Assembly (NCBI GenBank): GCA_017627765.1
Contig: JAGAGD010000075.1
Coordinates: 1 to 64,000 of the forward strand
Source of the DNA: Prevotella sp.
GTDB taxonomy: Bacteria; Bacteroidota; Bacteroidia; Bacteroidales; Bacteroidaceae
Direction of reading: 5' to 3'
Length of the DNA stretch: 64,000 bases
Below the pieces are notes generated by a model. It saw only the letters and a program-made list of their open reading frames with translations. It did not search any database and was not told where the DNA came from. Position numbers and translations under genes: made by a program. This document shows positions 37,343 to 46,366 of this stretch, piece after piece. How positions within the stretch are numbered: the first letter of the stretch is position 1; every line of letters starts with the position of its first letter.

Positions 37343-38682
37343 AGAAGAAGACTTTCCACATAGGTGGTATTCACCCTAATGAAAATAAAATCACAGCAGA
37401 ATACAAAGCCATAGAAGCGCCCCTACCAGATGTCGCAATTTTCCCATTAGCCCAACACATTGGCGCACCAGCTAAGCCTATTGTAAAAAAAGGTGATAAG
37501 GTTAAAGTTGGTTCACTTATTGCCGAGTCTGGTGGGTTTGTTTCTGCACCAATATACTCTTCTGTTTCTGGAACTGTTGCAAAAATTGAAGAACGAATAG
37601 ACGCTACAGGTTATAGAAAACCATGCATAATAATAAATGTAGAAAAAGACGATTGGGATGAAAACATTGATAGAAGTAGCACTTTAGAAACAATAAAAAA
37701 TCATCCTGAACTTACACCAGAACTTATTGTTGAAAAAATAAAAAATGCAGGTATTACGGGAATGGGTGGAGCTGGATTTCCAACTTTTATAAAACTTACA
37801 CCTCCGCCAAATGCCAAAGCAGAATGTGTCATAATAAATGCGGTAGAATGTGAACCTTACATCACTTCAGATTATCGACTTATGATGGAACATTCGGATG
37901 AAATAATAGTAGGAATTGAACTTTTGATGAAAGCTGCAAAAGTTGAAAAAGCATATATCGGTATTGAAGAGAACAAACCTAAAGCTATAAAACTTTTTGA
38001 AGACAAACTCAATCAGAGAAACGACATCAAAGTTGTTCCTTTAGCAAAGAAATACCCTCAAGGCGGTGAAAAGCAATTAGTGGATGCCGTCATAGAACGA
38101 CAGGTTCCTGCTCCACCTGCAATACCAGTTAACGTTGGAGCAATTGTTCAAAATGTAGGCACAACATTTGCTGTGTACCAAGCTGTTATGAAAAACATGC
38201 CATTGATAAGCAGATACACAACCATCACAGGCCTACAACTAAAAAATCCTAAGAACTTTATTGTCAGAATAGGTACTCCTATTAATATTCTTATAGACAA
38301 CTGCGGCGGTCTGCCTGAAGGAGAGAACAAGCTACTCGCAGGTGGTCCGATGATGGGCAAATCACTATTTTCTACCGAAGTCCCAATAACTAAGGGAACA
38401 AACTGCATAACTGTATTGACTGATAAATATGCCAAGCGCAAACCAATGCAGCCATGTATAAGATGCGCCAAATGCGTAGAAGCCTGTCCTATGGGATTAG
38501 AACCATACCTGCTTGCAAGGGTATCAGAGCTTAAACTTTGGGAAAAAGCAGAAGAAGAGGATATCACGTCATGTATAGAATGCGGTTCATGCCATTTTAC
38601 ATGTCCTTCAAACCGACCACTTTTAGACTTTATTCGTAATGGAAAGTCTACTGTAATGGGAATAATTAGGGCAAGGAAATAA
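37339..38682 (+). CDS. rnfC: Rnf electron transport complex subunit C
   Basis: The 447-residue subunit carries the NADH/FMN site (GMGGAGFPTFIKL, GGEKQLVDAV) and two 4Fe-4S motifs (CIRCAKCVEACPMGL, CIECGSCHFTCPSNRPL). It is the NAD+-facing module of the Rnf pump. The start is the ATG that overlaps the rnfB stop (ATGA) and yields MKKKTFHIGGIHP; the frame is open 60 bases further upstream inside rnfB. Confidence 0.96.
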   Translation: MKKKTFHIGGIHPNENKITAEYKAIEAPLPDVAIFPLAQHIGAPAKPIVKKGDKVKVGSLIAESGGFVSAPIYSSVSGTVAKIEERIDATGYRKPCIIINVEKDDWDENIDRSSTLETIKNHPELTPELIVEKIKNAGITGMGGAGFPTFIKLTPPPNAKAECVIINAVECEPYITSDYRLMMEHSDEIIVGIELLMKAAKVEKAYIGIEENKPKAIKLFEDKLNQRNDIKVVPLAKKYPQGGEKQLVDAVIERQVPAPPAIPVNVGAIVQNVGTTFAVYQAVMKNMPLISRYTTITGLQLKNPKNFIVRIGTPINILIDNCGGLPEGENKLLAGGPMMGKSLFSTEVPITKGTNCITVLTDKYAKRKPMQPCIRCAKCVEACPMGLEPYLLARVSELKLWEKAEEEDITSCIECGSCHFTCPSNRPLLDFIRNGKSTVMGIIRARK

Positions 38683-38721
38683 CATAAAGATTTAATGTCC
38701 TGCAAAAAAAAAACAATAACA

Positions 38722-39720
38722 ATGAGCAAATTAGTAGTATCACTATCACCACATGCACACAGCAACGACAGTTTAGAGCGCAACATGTATGGAGTCATAA
38801 TCGCTCTCATACCAGCCCTAATCGTTTCATTTATATATTTCGGCATTGGCTCTGCTATAGTCTGCGCAACATCGGTTATTGCAGCAATAGCAACAGAGTG
38901 GGTCATAACAAAATTTCTATTAAAAAAAGAACCAACAATCTCTGATGGTTCTGCCATTCTAACTGGCTTATTGCTCGGTTTCAATCTCCCGTCAAATCTG
39001 CCATTATGGATTATTGTTATTGGCGCTGTTGTTGCTATTGGTATAGGAAAAATGACATTTGGAGGATTAGGCAATAACCCATTCAACCCTGCATTAGTAG
39101 GCAGATGTTTTCTTCTTGTCAGTTTTCCTGTTCAAATGACATCCTGGCCTGTGATTGGGCAAATTAGTCAATATACAGATGCGACGACTGCAGCCACCCC
39201 ACTCTACTACATGAAAGAGGCAATAAAGCACGGAGATGTTTCTTATCTGCAAAATGTTCCAGACGCACTTCACTTGTTATTAGGCAACTATCCTGATGCG
39301 AGCGGAAGCGGTACTATTGGCGAGATATGTGCTATAGCTTTGCTCATCGGTTTAGCATATTTACTTTTCATGAAAATTATAACATGGCACATTCCTGTAA
39401 GTATAATTGCAACGGTTTTTGTTTTTAGCGGTTTGCTGCACTTCATCAATCCAGTATATGCAGACCCACTAACAGTTATACTCAGTGGAGGTCTCATGCT
39501 TGGAGCAATATTCATGGCTACAGACTATGTCACCTCGCCTATGACTCACAAAGGCCAACTAATATATGGAGTTGGGATTGGTTTTCTTACTGTTGTTATA
39601 AGAAACTGGGGAGCTTATCCTGAAGGCATGTCGTTTGCTATACTGATTATGAATGCATTTACACCTCTTATAAATATTTACATCAAACCAAAACGTTTTG
39701 GAGAGAAATTGAAAAAATGA
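38722..39720 (+). CDS. rnfD: Rnf electron transport complex subunit D
   Basis: The 332-residue integral membrane subunit has about nine to ten helices, SPHAHSNDSLERNMYGVI at the start and the covalent-FMN threonine in DATTAATPL. It forms part of the ion path. The ATG at 38722 starts MSKLVVSLSPH; an upstream ATG at 38695 crosses a run of ten A and is less likely. Its stop overlaps rnfG. Confidence 0.95.
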   Translation: MSKLVVSLSPHAHSNDSLERNMYGVIIALIPALIVSFIYFGIGSAIVCATSVIAAIATEWVITKFLLKKEPTISDGSAILTGLLLGFNLPSNLPLWIIVIGAVVAIGIGKMTFGGLGNNPFNPALVGRCFLLVSFPVQMTSWPVIGQISQYTDATTAATPLYYMKEAIKHGDVSYLQNVPDALHLLLGNYPDASGSGTIGEICAIALLIGLAYLLFMKIITWHIPVSIIATVFVFSGLLHFINPVYADPLTVILSGGLMLGAIFMATDYVTSPMTHKGQLIYGVGIGFLTVVIRNWGAYPEGMSFAILIMNAFTPLINIYIKPKRFGEKLKK

Positions 39721-40298
39721 AGAAACTAAAATCATCTCTACTCAATATGACACTTGTCATGTTGTCAGTGTCTTTCATTACTGCAGCATTATTGGCTTTT
39801 GTAAATTACAAGACTGAGAAACCAATAATGGAACAGAAAGAAAAGGCTATTACTGACGGTATTATTGAAGTGATGGGCAAACAAAAAGTCAATGTAAAAA
39901 GTACTGACACTGTAAATATTACAATTGACAATAAGTCCCAAACACTTATAGTGCATAACATCACTGACACAAAAGGCACTGAAAAAGGTTGCGCTGTTGA
40001 AAGTGAGACTCAGGGATTCGGAGGAAAACTAAAAATCTTAGTTGGATTTGATAACGAAGGAACAATATTAGGATATACTATACTAGAAACCTCAGAAACT
40101 CCAGGATTAGGAGCAAAAGCCGACACTTGGTTTCAGAAGGGTGGCAAAGGATGCATCGTAGGAAAGAACCCTAAAAGCACACGGCTCGGTGTTACCAAAG
40201 GAGATGAGGGCGATATAGATGCAATTACTGCATCTACTATAACTTCAAGGGCATTTCTAAAAGCTATCAAACAAGCTTATGATGCAATTAAGAAATGA
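39717..40298 (+). CDS. rnfG: Rnf electron transport complex subunit G
   Basis: The 193-residue subunit has one N-terminal membrane helix and an exported FMN-binding domain with the flavinylation motif in DAITASTITSRAF. It passes electrons between flavins of RnfG and RnfD. The start codon overlaps the rnfD stop. Confidence 0.94.
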   Translation: MKKLKSSLLNMTLVMLSVSFITAALLAFVNYKTEKPIMEQKEKAITDGIIEVMGKQKVNVKSTDTVNITIDNKSQTLIVHNITDTKGTEKGCAVESETQGFGGKLKILVGFDNEGTILGYTILETSETPGLGAKADTWFQKGGKGCIVGKNPKSTRLGVTKGDEGDIDAITASTITSRAFLKAIKQAYDAIKK

Positions 40299-40341
40299 TT
40301 TTAAATATAACGATAATAACTAATCAGAATAATAAGAAATC

Positions 40342-40926
40342 ATGAAATACATTAATATTCTTTCAAACGGAATACTTAAAGAAAATCCAACATTCGTCTT
40401 GTTGCTTGGAATGTGTCCAACACTCGCAACTACCACATCAGCAATAAACAGTATGTCAATGGGATTGGCAACAATGTTTGTACTAATATGTTCGAATGTT
40501 GTTATTTCACTTATAAAAAACCTGACTCCCGATAAAGTCAGAATACCTGTATTCATTGTTGTTATAGCAACTTTTGTAACTGTGCTTCAGATGCTTCTTG
40601 CTGCATATCTTCCTTCTATCAATGAGTCACTTGGCATATATATTCCACTGATTGTTGTAAACTGCATTATTTTAGGTCGTGCAGAAGCATTCGCATGCAA
40701 GAATAACCCTTTAGCAAGTCTTTTCGATGGTATAGGTTGCGGATTAGGTTTCACTTTGGCATTGAGCCTCTTAGGTGCTATTCGTGAGATACTTGGAAGT
40801 GGTTCTCTATTTGGTTTTACAATAATGCCAGAGACAACTAATATACTTCTATTTGTACTACCTCCAGGAGCATTTATTTCACTTGGCTACCTAATTGCAG
40901 TTATTAAATCTGTTGAAAATAAATAG
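40342..40926 (+). CDS. rnfE: Rnf electron transport complex subunit E
   Basis: The 194-residue membrane protein has six helices and the RnfE blocks NGILKENPTFVLLLGMCPTLA and NCIILGRAEAFA. With RnfA it forms the paired membrane core that binds an iron-sulfur centre and moves ions. It precedes rnfA by 14 bases. Confidence 0.95.
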   Translation: MKYINILSNGILKENPTFVLLLGMCPTLATTTSAINSMSMGLATMFVLICSNVVISLIKNLTPDKVRIPVFIVVIATFVTVLQMLLAAYLPSINESLGIYIPLIVVNCIILGRAEAFACKNNPLASLFDGIGCGLGFTLALSLLGAIREILGSGSLFGFTIMPETTNILLFVLPPGAFISLGYLIAVIKSVENK

Positions 40927-40940
40927 AAAATAAATAACAT

Positions 40941-41543
40941 ATGGAATACTTCTTAATTTTCATATCAGCGATATTTGTCAATAATATTGTTCTGTCACAA
41001 TTCTTAGGCATTTGTCCTTTCTTAGGTGTTTCAAAGAAAATAAATACTGCAGCAGGCATGGGAGCTGCTGTTGCCTTTGTTTTGACACTGGCAACATTAG
41101 TTACATATCTGCTTCAGGTTTATATACTTAATCCTTTCAATCTGCAATACCTGCAAACATTAGCCTTCATTTTGGTTATTGCGTCATTAGTACAAATGGT
41201 TGAGATTATATTGAAGAAGGTTTCTCCTGCATTATATGCAGCTTTAGGTATTTTCCTTCCTCTAATAACAACAAACTGTGCTGTTCTTGGTGTCGCTATA
41301 CTCGTCATTCAGAAAGAGTACAATCTACTTCAGAGCATCATCTACGCTTTTTCTACTGCATTAGGATTTGCTTTGGCATTAATTGTATTTGCTGGATTAA
41401 GAGAGCAATTAGCCTTAGCGAAAATACCAAAAGGTATGCAAGGCGTTGCTATCGTACTCATAACAGCAGGCATATTGTCTCTGGCATTTATGGGATTCTC
41501 TGGTGTTGACTCTGGACTCAAACAACTTATTGTAAATAATTAA
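40941..41543 (+). CDS. rnfA: Rnf electron transport complex subunit A
   Basis: The 200-residue membrane protein, inverted paralogue of RnfE, has [20 protein letters not shown] and [16 protein letters not shown]. It is the last subunit of the rseC-rnfBCDGEA operon, which couples ferredoxin:NAD+ electron flow to sodium or proton export. Confidence 0.96.
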   Translation: MEYFLIFISAIFVNNIVLSQFLGICPFLGVSKKINTAAGMGAAVAFVLTLATLVTYLLQVYILNPFNLQYLQTLAFILVIASLVQMVEIILKKVSPALYAALGIFLPLITTNCAVLGVAILVIQKEYNLLQSIIYAFSTALGFALALIVFAGLREQLALAKIPKGMQGVAIVLITAGILSLAFMGFSGVDSGLKQLIVNN

Positions 41544-41605
41544 AAACAAAATATAATAATACCAACTTGTATTTGTTAGTATTAACATAAATATCTAAAG
41601 TACAA

Positions 41606-42637
41606 ATGAAAAAAACAATCTTAGTCACTGGTGGTACAGGCTTTATTGGTTCACACACAACGGTTGAGCTGCAAGAAGCTGGATACGATGTCGTAATTGT
41701 TGACAACTTGTCTAACTCTAATGAAAATGTAATAGATGGCATTGAGAAAATAACAGGCATTCGCCCTGCTTTTGAAAAGGTAGACTGCTTAGATAAAGAT
41801 TCGCTTGATAAAGTTTTTAAGAAATATTCTCCTATTGAGGGAGTAATACATTTTGCTGCATCTAAAGCTGTAGGCGAAAGCGTAGAAAAACCTCTGCTCT
41901 ATTACAGAAACAATATCGTTTCGCTAATAAACATTCTTGAACTAATGGTAGACAACTGCGTTCCTGCCATTATATTCTCATCAAGTTGCACAGTCTATGG
42001 TCAACCAGATGCAGAACATCTTCCTGTTACAGAAAATGCTCCAATACAGAAAGCCCTCTCACCATATGGTAACACAAAGCAAATTAATGAAGAAATCATT
42101 GCAGACTTCATTCATAGCAAAGCCCCGTTGAAATCTATCATACTGAGATATTTCAATCCTATCGGTGCACACCCGTCTGCTCACATAGGCGAACTACCTA
42201 ATGGCGTGCCGATGAATCTTATTCCTTTTGTAACTCAGACTGCAGCAGGCATACGCGAACAACTGAAGATTTTCGGCAACGACTACGATACTCCCGATGG
42301 AACCTGCATCCGCGACTATATATATGTCGTTGACTTGGCTAAAGCCCATGTAGCAGCAATGAATAGAGTACTGCAACAAGACTCTCCTGAACTCGACTAT
42401 TTCAATATCGGTACAGGTAATGGAGTTTCTACCCTCGAAGTTGTCAATAGCTTTTGCGAAGCTACTGGCGTTAAACTCAACTGGGCATTTGCACCTCGCA
42501 GGGAAGGCGACATTGAAAAAGTATGGGGAAATGTAGACAAAGCCAACAAAGTATTAGGATGGAAAGCAACAACACCTCTAAAAACCGTATTGGCTACAGC
42601 ATGGAAATGGCAGCAAAAGTTGCAGTCGCAGCAATAG
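41606..42637 (+). CDS. galE: UDP-glucose 4-epimerase
   Basis: The 343-residue short-chain dehydrogenase-type epimerase converts UDP-glucose and UDP-galactose. It has the NAD site VTGGTGFIGSHTTVEL, FSSSCTVYG, the active YxxxK in SPYGNTKQINEE and the ERRxGD-like FAPRREGDIEKVW. It follows rnfA by 62 bases containing a small AATAC-type hairpin; no consensus promoter is seen. Its 3' end overlaps the next gene by 37 bases. Confidence 0.94.
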   Translation: MKKTILVTGGTGFIGSHTTVELQEAGYDVVIVDNLSNSNENVIDGIEKITGIRPAFEKVDCLDKDSLDKVFKKYSPIEGVIHFAASKAVGESVEKPLLYYRNNIVSLINILELMVDNCVPAIIFSSSCTVYGQPDAEHLPVTENAPIQKALSPYGNTKQINEEIIADFIHSKAPLKSIILRYFNPIGAHPSAHIGELPNGVPMNLIPFVTQTAAGIREQLKIFGNDYDTPDGTCIRDYIYVVDLAKAHVAAMNRVLQQDSPELDYFNIGTGNGVSTLEVVNSFCEATGVKLNWAFAPRREGDIEKVWGNVDKANKVLGWKATTPLKTVLATAWKWQQKLQSQQ

Positions 42638-43704
42638 TAGTTTTTTCCCTAAGCCAATGCCAAAAGACTGAAGCTCCCATCATCACGCCTTGGGGGCAAG
42701 TCATTGGCGACTCTTCTGACAATAGTCACTCCGTTGTGTCTTTCGACGATATTCTGCAACAGGGTGAACTGATTGCCGTAACCATGTCTGGTCCTGAAAC
42801 CTACTATGAATATCGTTCACAACCTGTAGGAACCCAATATTTTCTTCTTTTGCAATTTGCAAAAGCCTGCGGTTTGTCACTACGTGTCGACTTATGTAGT
42901 GACACCACTACTATGTTCAAGCGTATTAGACAAAATCAAGCAGATATCGCAATACTTCCACACAGTCTTAAGAGCGACAGTTTGCAACGCTATCAACTTG
43001 CAACCATTAGCAGCGTAGGATGGATTGTAAATAGCGGAAACCACCAACTTGCCGACACCCTCGCCCGATGGTATCGTCCAGAATATCTTAATCGTGCAGC
43101 CTCAGCATCACATCCTGTGTCACTTCCACGTTATGCAACAGATACAAAACGATACAAAACCCCAAGAGGTGCAATCTCGCCATTCGATAACCTATTCCGT
43201 CGTTATGCTCCAACATCACGTTTACACTGGAAACTATTAGCAGCTATAGCTGCACAAGAGTCAGCATTCAATCCTTCTGCACAATCATGGGTAGGGGCAA
43301 GAGGTCTGATGCAAGTAATGCCACATACAGCTACACGTCATGGAGTAAGCCCCGATCTGCTTTATCAGCCTAATTACAATATTCGAGCTGCAGCTCTTCA
43401 TCTTCGCTACATACAGCAGCAACTTGCCATACAAATCAGAGATCCACGAGAAAGAATACTGTTCACACTTGCTGCATATAATGCAGGTTTAGGCCATGTT
43501 ACCGATGCTATAGCTCTTGCAGCACATCTAAATCGCGATAGTCACCACTGGTCTTCCGTATCACAAGTAATGCTACTACTTCAGCAACCAGCCTATAACA
43601 GACTTCCTGTTGTACGTCATGGATATGCTCGAAGTTCTGAAACAGTTGACTATGTAGAACGCGTAGTTGCACGTTATCAAACATTTAAGGGATTTAGAAA
43701 ATAG
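42601..43704 (+). CDS. MltF-like lytic transglycosylase lipoprotein
   Basis: The 367-residue protein begins with a lipoprotein signal (MEMAAKVAVAAIVVFSLSQC), then a solute-binding-protein-like domain (about 45-180: ELIAVTMSGPETYYEY, ADIAILPHSL) and an SLT lysozyme-like domain with catalytic glutamate in AAQESAFNPSAQSWVGARGLMQVMP and later AYNAGLGHV. This is the MltF arrangement; such enzymes cleave peptidoglycan glycan strands. Its start lies inside galE in another frame, a 37-base overlap, which implies translational coupling. The frame is open further upstream, but only this start gives a signal peptide. Confidence 0.9.
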   Translation: MEMAAKVAVAAIVVFSLSQCQKTEAPIITPWGQVIGDSSDNSHSVVSFDDILQQGELIAVTMSGPETYYEYRSQPVGTQYFLLLQFAKACGLSLRVDLCSDTTTMFKRIRQNQADIAILPHSLKSDSLQRYQLATISSVGWIVNSGNHQLADTLARWYRPEYLNRAASASHPVSLPRYATDTKRYKTPRGAISPFDNLFRRYAPTSRLHWKLLAAIAAQESAFNPSAQSWVGARGLMQVMPHTATRHGVSPDLLYQPNYNIRAAALHLRYIQQQLAIQIRDPRERILFTLAAYNAGLGHVTDAIALAAHLNRDSHHWSSVSQVMLLLQQPAYNRLPVVRHGYARSSETVDYVERVVARYQTFKGFRK

Positions 43705-43752
43705 GACTAAACGTATCTTGCAGTTAACCATTAAAACAATTTCGCATATTAA

Positions 43753-44658
43753 TTAATATGCAACATAATGGCGAAGCCTATTTATATCTTCATTGGTAAA
43801 TTCCTTTAAAAGCCTAAGGTCAGATAAGTCTTGAACATCACCACGCAATCTGCGAAAATCTACAATAGCTTTTGCTTGATAGAAATTTATATATGGATGT
43901 TTGCGCAATTGATTTACATTCAGTTTGTTTATAGCTATCTTTTTTACAGGCGCATGATCATTTCTGAAATAGTCAAGAGCCTCATCTGGCAAACCATCAA
44001 TCTCAGCCAGTTGCGTAACATCATAAAATCCACCTAATCTGTTTCTATAGCTAACTATGGCACGAGCAAAACCGCTACCTATACCTGGCACTTTCTTTAA
44101 TTCTGTCGTATCAGAATTGTTTAGTGATATTGTTTCTCCAAATTTTAACTTTACAGGATACTTAATACTGTCACGAACATACTCGTTACCCTTATATTCT
44201 GCCCATCTTGCCCTTGCTTGCTGATAATCAGAAGATATCCGGATATATGGTTCAAGTTCTCTATACTGTTTTTCTGTCAAACCATATATTCGTGAGAAAT
44301 CTTCACGACTTCTAAACACTCCTCCCTTATTTCTATACTTATAAATGTTTTTCACTTGCCATTTAGATAAACCGAGTCTCAACAGCTGAGAGCTATCAGC
44401 AGTATTAGGGTCAAAACTAAACCTTTCAACCACTCTGTCGCTTTTGTCATCATAGTAGTAATCTATATTTCCAACAGATTTTCCAAGATTTTGCTCAGCT
44501 TTCCTAATTGTATCCGACAATGCTACTTTCTGAGATTCGTTGTTATCATTACTACCAAAACACAGATACAATCCGCACAAAACAACACCTATAACAAGCA
44601 AAGTGAATATGACTCGTCTGTCACTGCGCGGCAAATAGAAAAAATCATTCAAAAACAT
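43753..44658 (-). CDS. Membrane-anchored helix-hairpin-helix protein (ComEA-like)
   Basis: The 301-residue protein has one N-terminal membrane helix (residues 15-35) and three ComEA-type helix-hairpin-helix segments: FDPNTADSSQLLRLGLSKWQVKNIYKYRNKGG, NNSDTTELKKVPGIGSGFARAIVSYRNRLGG and NKLNVNQLRKHPYINFYQAKAIVDFRRLRG. Such motifs bind DNA without sequence specificity. A link to DNA uptake, with comEC elsewhere in the window, is plausible but unproven. It converges on the MltF-like gene. Confidence 0.85.
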   Translation of the reverse strand: MFLNDFFYLPRSDRRVIFTLLVIGVVLCGLYLCFGSNDNNESQKVALSDTIRKAEQNLGKSVGNIDYYYDDKSDRVVERFSFDPNTADSSQLLRLGLSKWQVKNIYKYRNKGGVFRSREDFSRIYGLTEKQYRELEPYIRISSDYQQARARWAEYKGNEYVRDSIKYPVKLKFGETISLNNSDTTELKKVPGIGSGFARAIVSYRNRLGGFYDVTQLAEIDGLPDEALDYFRNDHAPVKKIAINKLNVNQLRKHPYINFYQAKAIVDFRRLRGDVQDLSDLRLLKEFTNEDINRLRHYVAY

Positions 44659-44710
44659 AGTTTCTTACCTATTTATTAGTAATTCTTAGCTCATTGACTG
44701 TTTATAATTA

Positions 44711-44743
44711 CAAAGTTACAAATAATTTTACAAACAAAACAAA
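44711..44743 (-). promoter_or_regulatory. Promoter of the helix-hairpin-helix protein gene
   Basis: Minus strand TTTG, 21 bases, TAACTTTG, an exact consensus match; leader about 50 nt. Confidence 0.7.
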
Positions 44744-44776
44744 ACCAACATTGAAAAATAGTGCATGGCTATTATG

Positions 44777-45434
44777 GATTAATGATTAAGGAATAATGAT
44801 TATGGAATGTTGCCGAGTAAACAAAAACATATAATAACTCATAACTCGTTCCCGTTAAGGTTAAAGCTCTTTCAATCTGAAAGCACTTTTTCTTTTCTTG
44901 TCTTTGATGAGAGGAAAACTTGTAATTTTCAGAGCCAAGTTGGGTAAAAAATTGATTAACTAACCCCGCAAATAACTTAAAAATTTACGACTGAGAAAAA
45001 AGAAGTTGCAAAATATGCGAGTATTTTGCGGTTTCTCGCTCTTTTTAGTAAATCACTCAATATCAAGACATTATACGTTTCGTCGTAAAACTCATAAGTG
45101 TTAAAAAAGCCAAAGGGCACCTTTCGCAGTGTGAAAGGGCACCTTTGGCACTGCAATATGCCACATATCGCACTGCGATATGCCACGTTTCGCATCGCGA
45201 AAGGACACCTTTCACTTTTTCGTTCCGCACCCTTGTTCACATAGTTTAAGCCGATTGATTAACAATTAAACACTTTTTTGCATTCAGCCTCGTGCCAAAC
45301 GGAAAATCTTTCTCTAGAATGAAAATTCCGTTTGTCAAGATTTTTTACTTTTTTCGTCAATATTTTGGGCTGATTTTGAAACTTACAGATTGTTAGGAGT
45401 TAATACATTAATCTTTATTCTTTAATCCTTAATC
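44777..45434. repeat. Structured spacer bounded by inverted heptad arrays, enclosing repeat copy B
   Basis: At 44777-44802 the heptad GATTAAN repeats about four times; at 45409-45434 the same array appears inverted. Between them is copy B of the window-start repeat (next entry), a hairpin CTTTCA-ATC-TGAAAG near 44870, and arms CAAACGGAA / TTCCGTTTG at 45297-45305 and 45326-45334. After it, 45435-45463 is a GCATAGTGCATAG-type direct repeat. No gene is supported between 44659 and 45695. Confidence 0.6.
44938..45238 (-). repeat. Copy B of the ~300 bp inverted-repeat family
   Basis: Reverse complement of 5-302 with scattered differences, most conserved in the 22 bp dyad units (about 45109-45212 here). 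The open frame through it mirrors that of copy A and is not considered a gene. Confidence 0.85.
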
Positions 45435-45592
45435 TTGCATAGTGCATAGCTCATAGTGCATAGATGGAAAGTAATTATAAAATAAATCAGAATGTGGAGA
45501 GCATATAGATTCAGACAGTTAAATAATAGATTAAGTGAAGAAAAAACAAGAATTTGTGGCAGATTTGTTTTAGCTATATTATCAACTTTTAC

Positions 45593-45600
45593 TACCTTTG
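45593..45600 (+). promoter_or_regulatory. -7 element ahead of the metalloprotease-like lipoprotein
   Basis: TACCTTTG is an exact -7 match. The -33 position reads TTAG instead of TTTG. The leader would be about 90 nt. Confidence 0.5.
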
Positions 45601-45695
45601 CAGTCGAAAAACATAAAAGAAAGAAGCTGAAAAGTCGATACCTTTGAAAAACAGAAATGAAAAGGTTATATTTTGAATATACAAATTGTAATATT

Positions 45696-46316
45696 ATGAA
45701 AGCAAGAATTATTATATTTGCAGTTTTATTGTGCTTGTTCGGTTGTAATTCAAAACAAGGAAAAATGCAAGAAGATGTTAAGGAATTGATATGTTGCTGT
45801 CCGCAGGCAACAATTTATCTTCAACCTTACGGGAATTATACCAAAGAAGAAGCAATGAAGCTGGTGCCTGTTCTTCAGGAACATTTTGACTACTGGATTG
45901 AAGGACACTGGACATTCAAGGTGTTGGAACCAAAGTCTCTTCCAAAGGAAGGGTTTGTTGCTGAGAAAAATAAATACAAAGCCATTTCTTTCTTGAGGGA
46001 TGAAAGCAAAGACATAGAGAAATATGACATGATTATCGGACTGACACACAATGACATTTGTGCTGATCTGCATAACCAAAAAGATTATGGCATAATAGGA
46101 TTGAGCTATCTTGGGAAACGTATGTCTATAGTGTCTGATAAGCGGGTAAAAAATAAAAAGCAGTTTTGGAAACCTGTATTACATGAGTTTATGCATGCCT
46201 TTTTCGGTAAACGTCATTGTGAAAAAGATGATCCAACTTGTTTCATGGTGGATTTTAAAGGACATGGCAATTTAGCGAAACAAAATAAGCTGTGCGAGTA
46301 TTGCTCAAGGATATGA
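45696..46316 (+). CDS. Archaemetzincin-like zinc metalloprotease lipoprotein
   Basis: The 206-residue protein has a lipoprotein signal (MKARIIIFAVLLCLFGC). Its C-terminal half shows HEFMHAFFGKRHC, then CFM seven residues later and CEYC near the end, the cysteine pattern of archaemetzincins (HExxHxxGxxHC...CxM...CxxC). The spacing within the zinc motif is one residue longer than canonical (HExxH-xxx-GxxH). Being lipid-anchored also differs from cytoplasmic archaemetzincins. Substrate unknown. An in-frame ATG lies 39 bases upstream but would disrupt the signal peptide. Confidence 0.75.
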   Translation: MKARIIIFAVLLCLFGCNSKQGKMQEDVKELICCCPQATIYLQPYGNYTKEEAMKLVPVLQEHFDYWIEGHWTFKVLEPKSLPKEGFVAEKNKYKAISFLRDESKDIEKYDMIIGLTHNDICADLHNQKDYGIIGLSYLGKRMSIVSDKRVKNKKQFWKPVLHEFMHAFFGKRHCEKDDPTCFMVDFKGHGNLAKQNKLCEYCSRI

Positions 46317-46366
46317 AATAAATTCAGGTTGACTTTGCAGGCGAAAAACACAAATACGAGGGTTTG

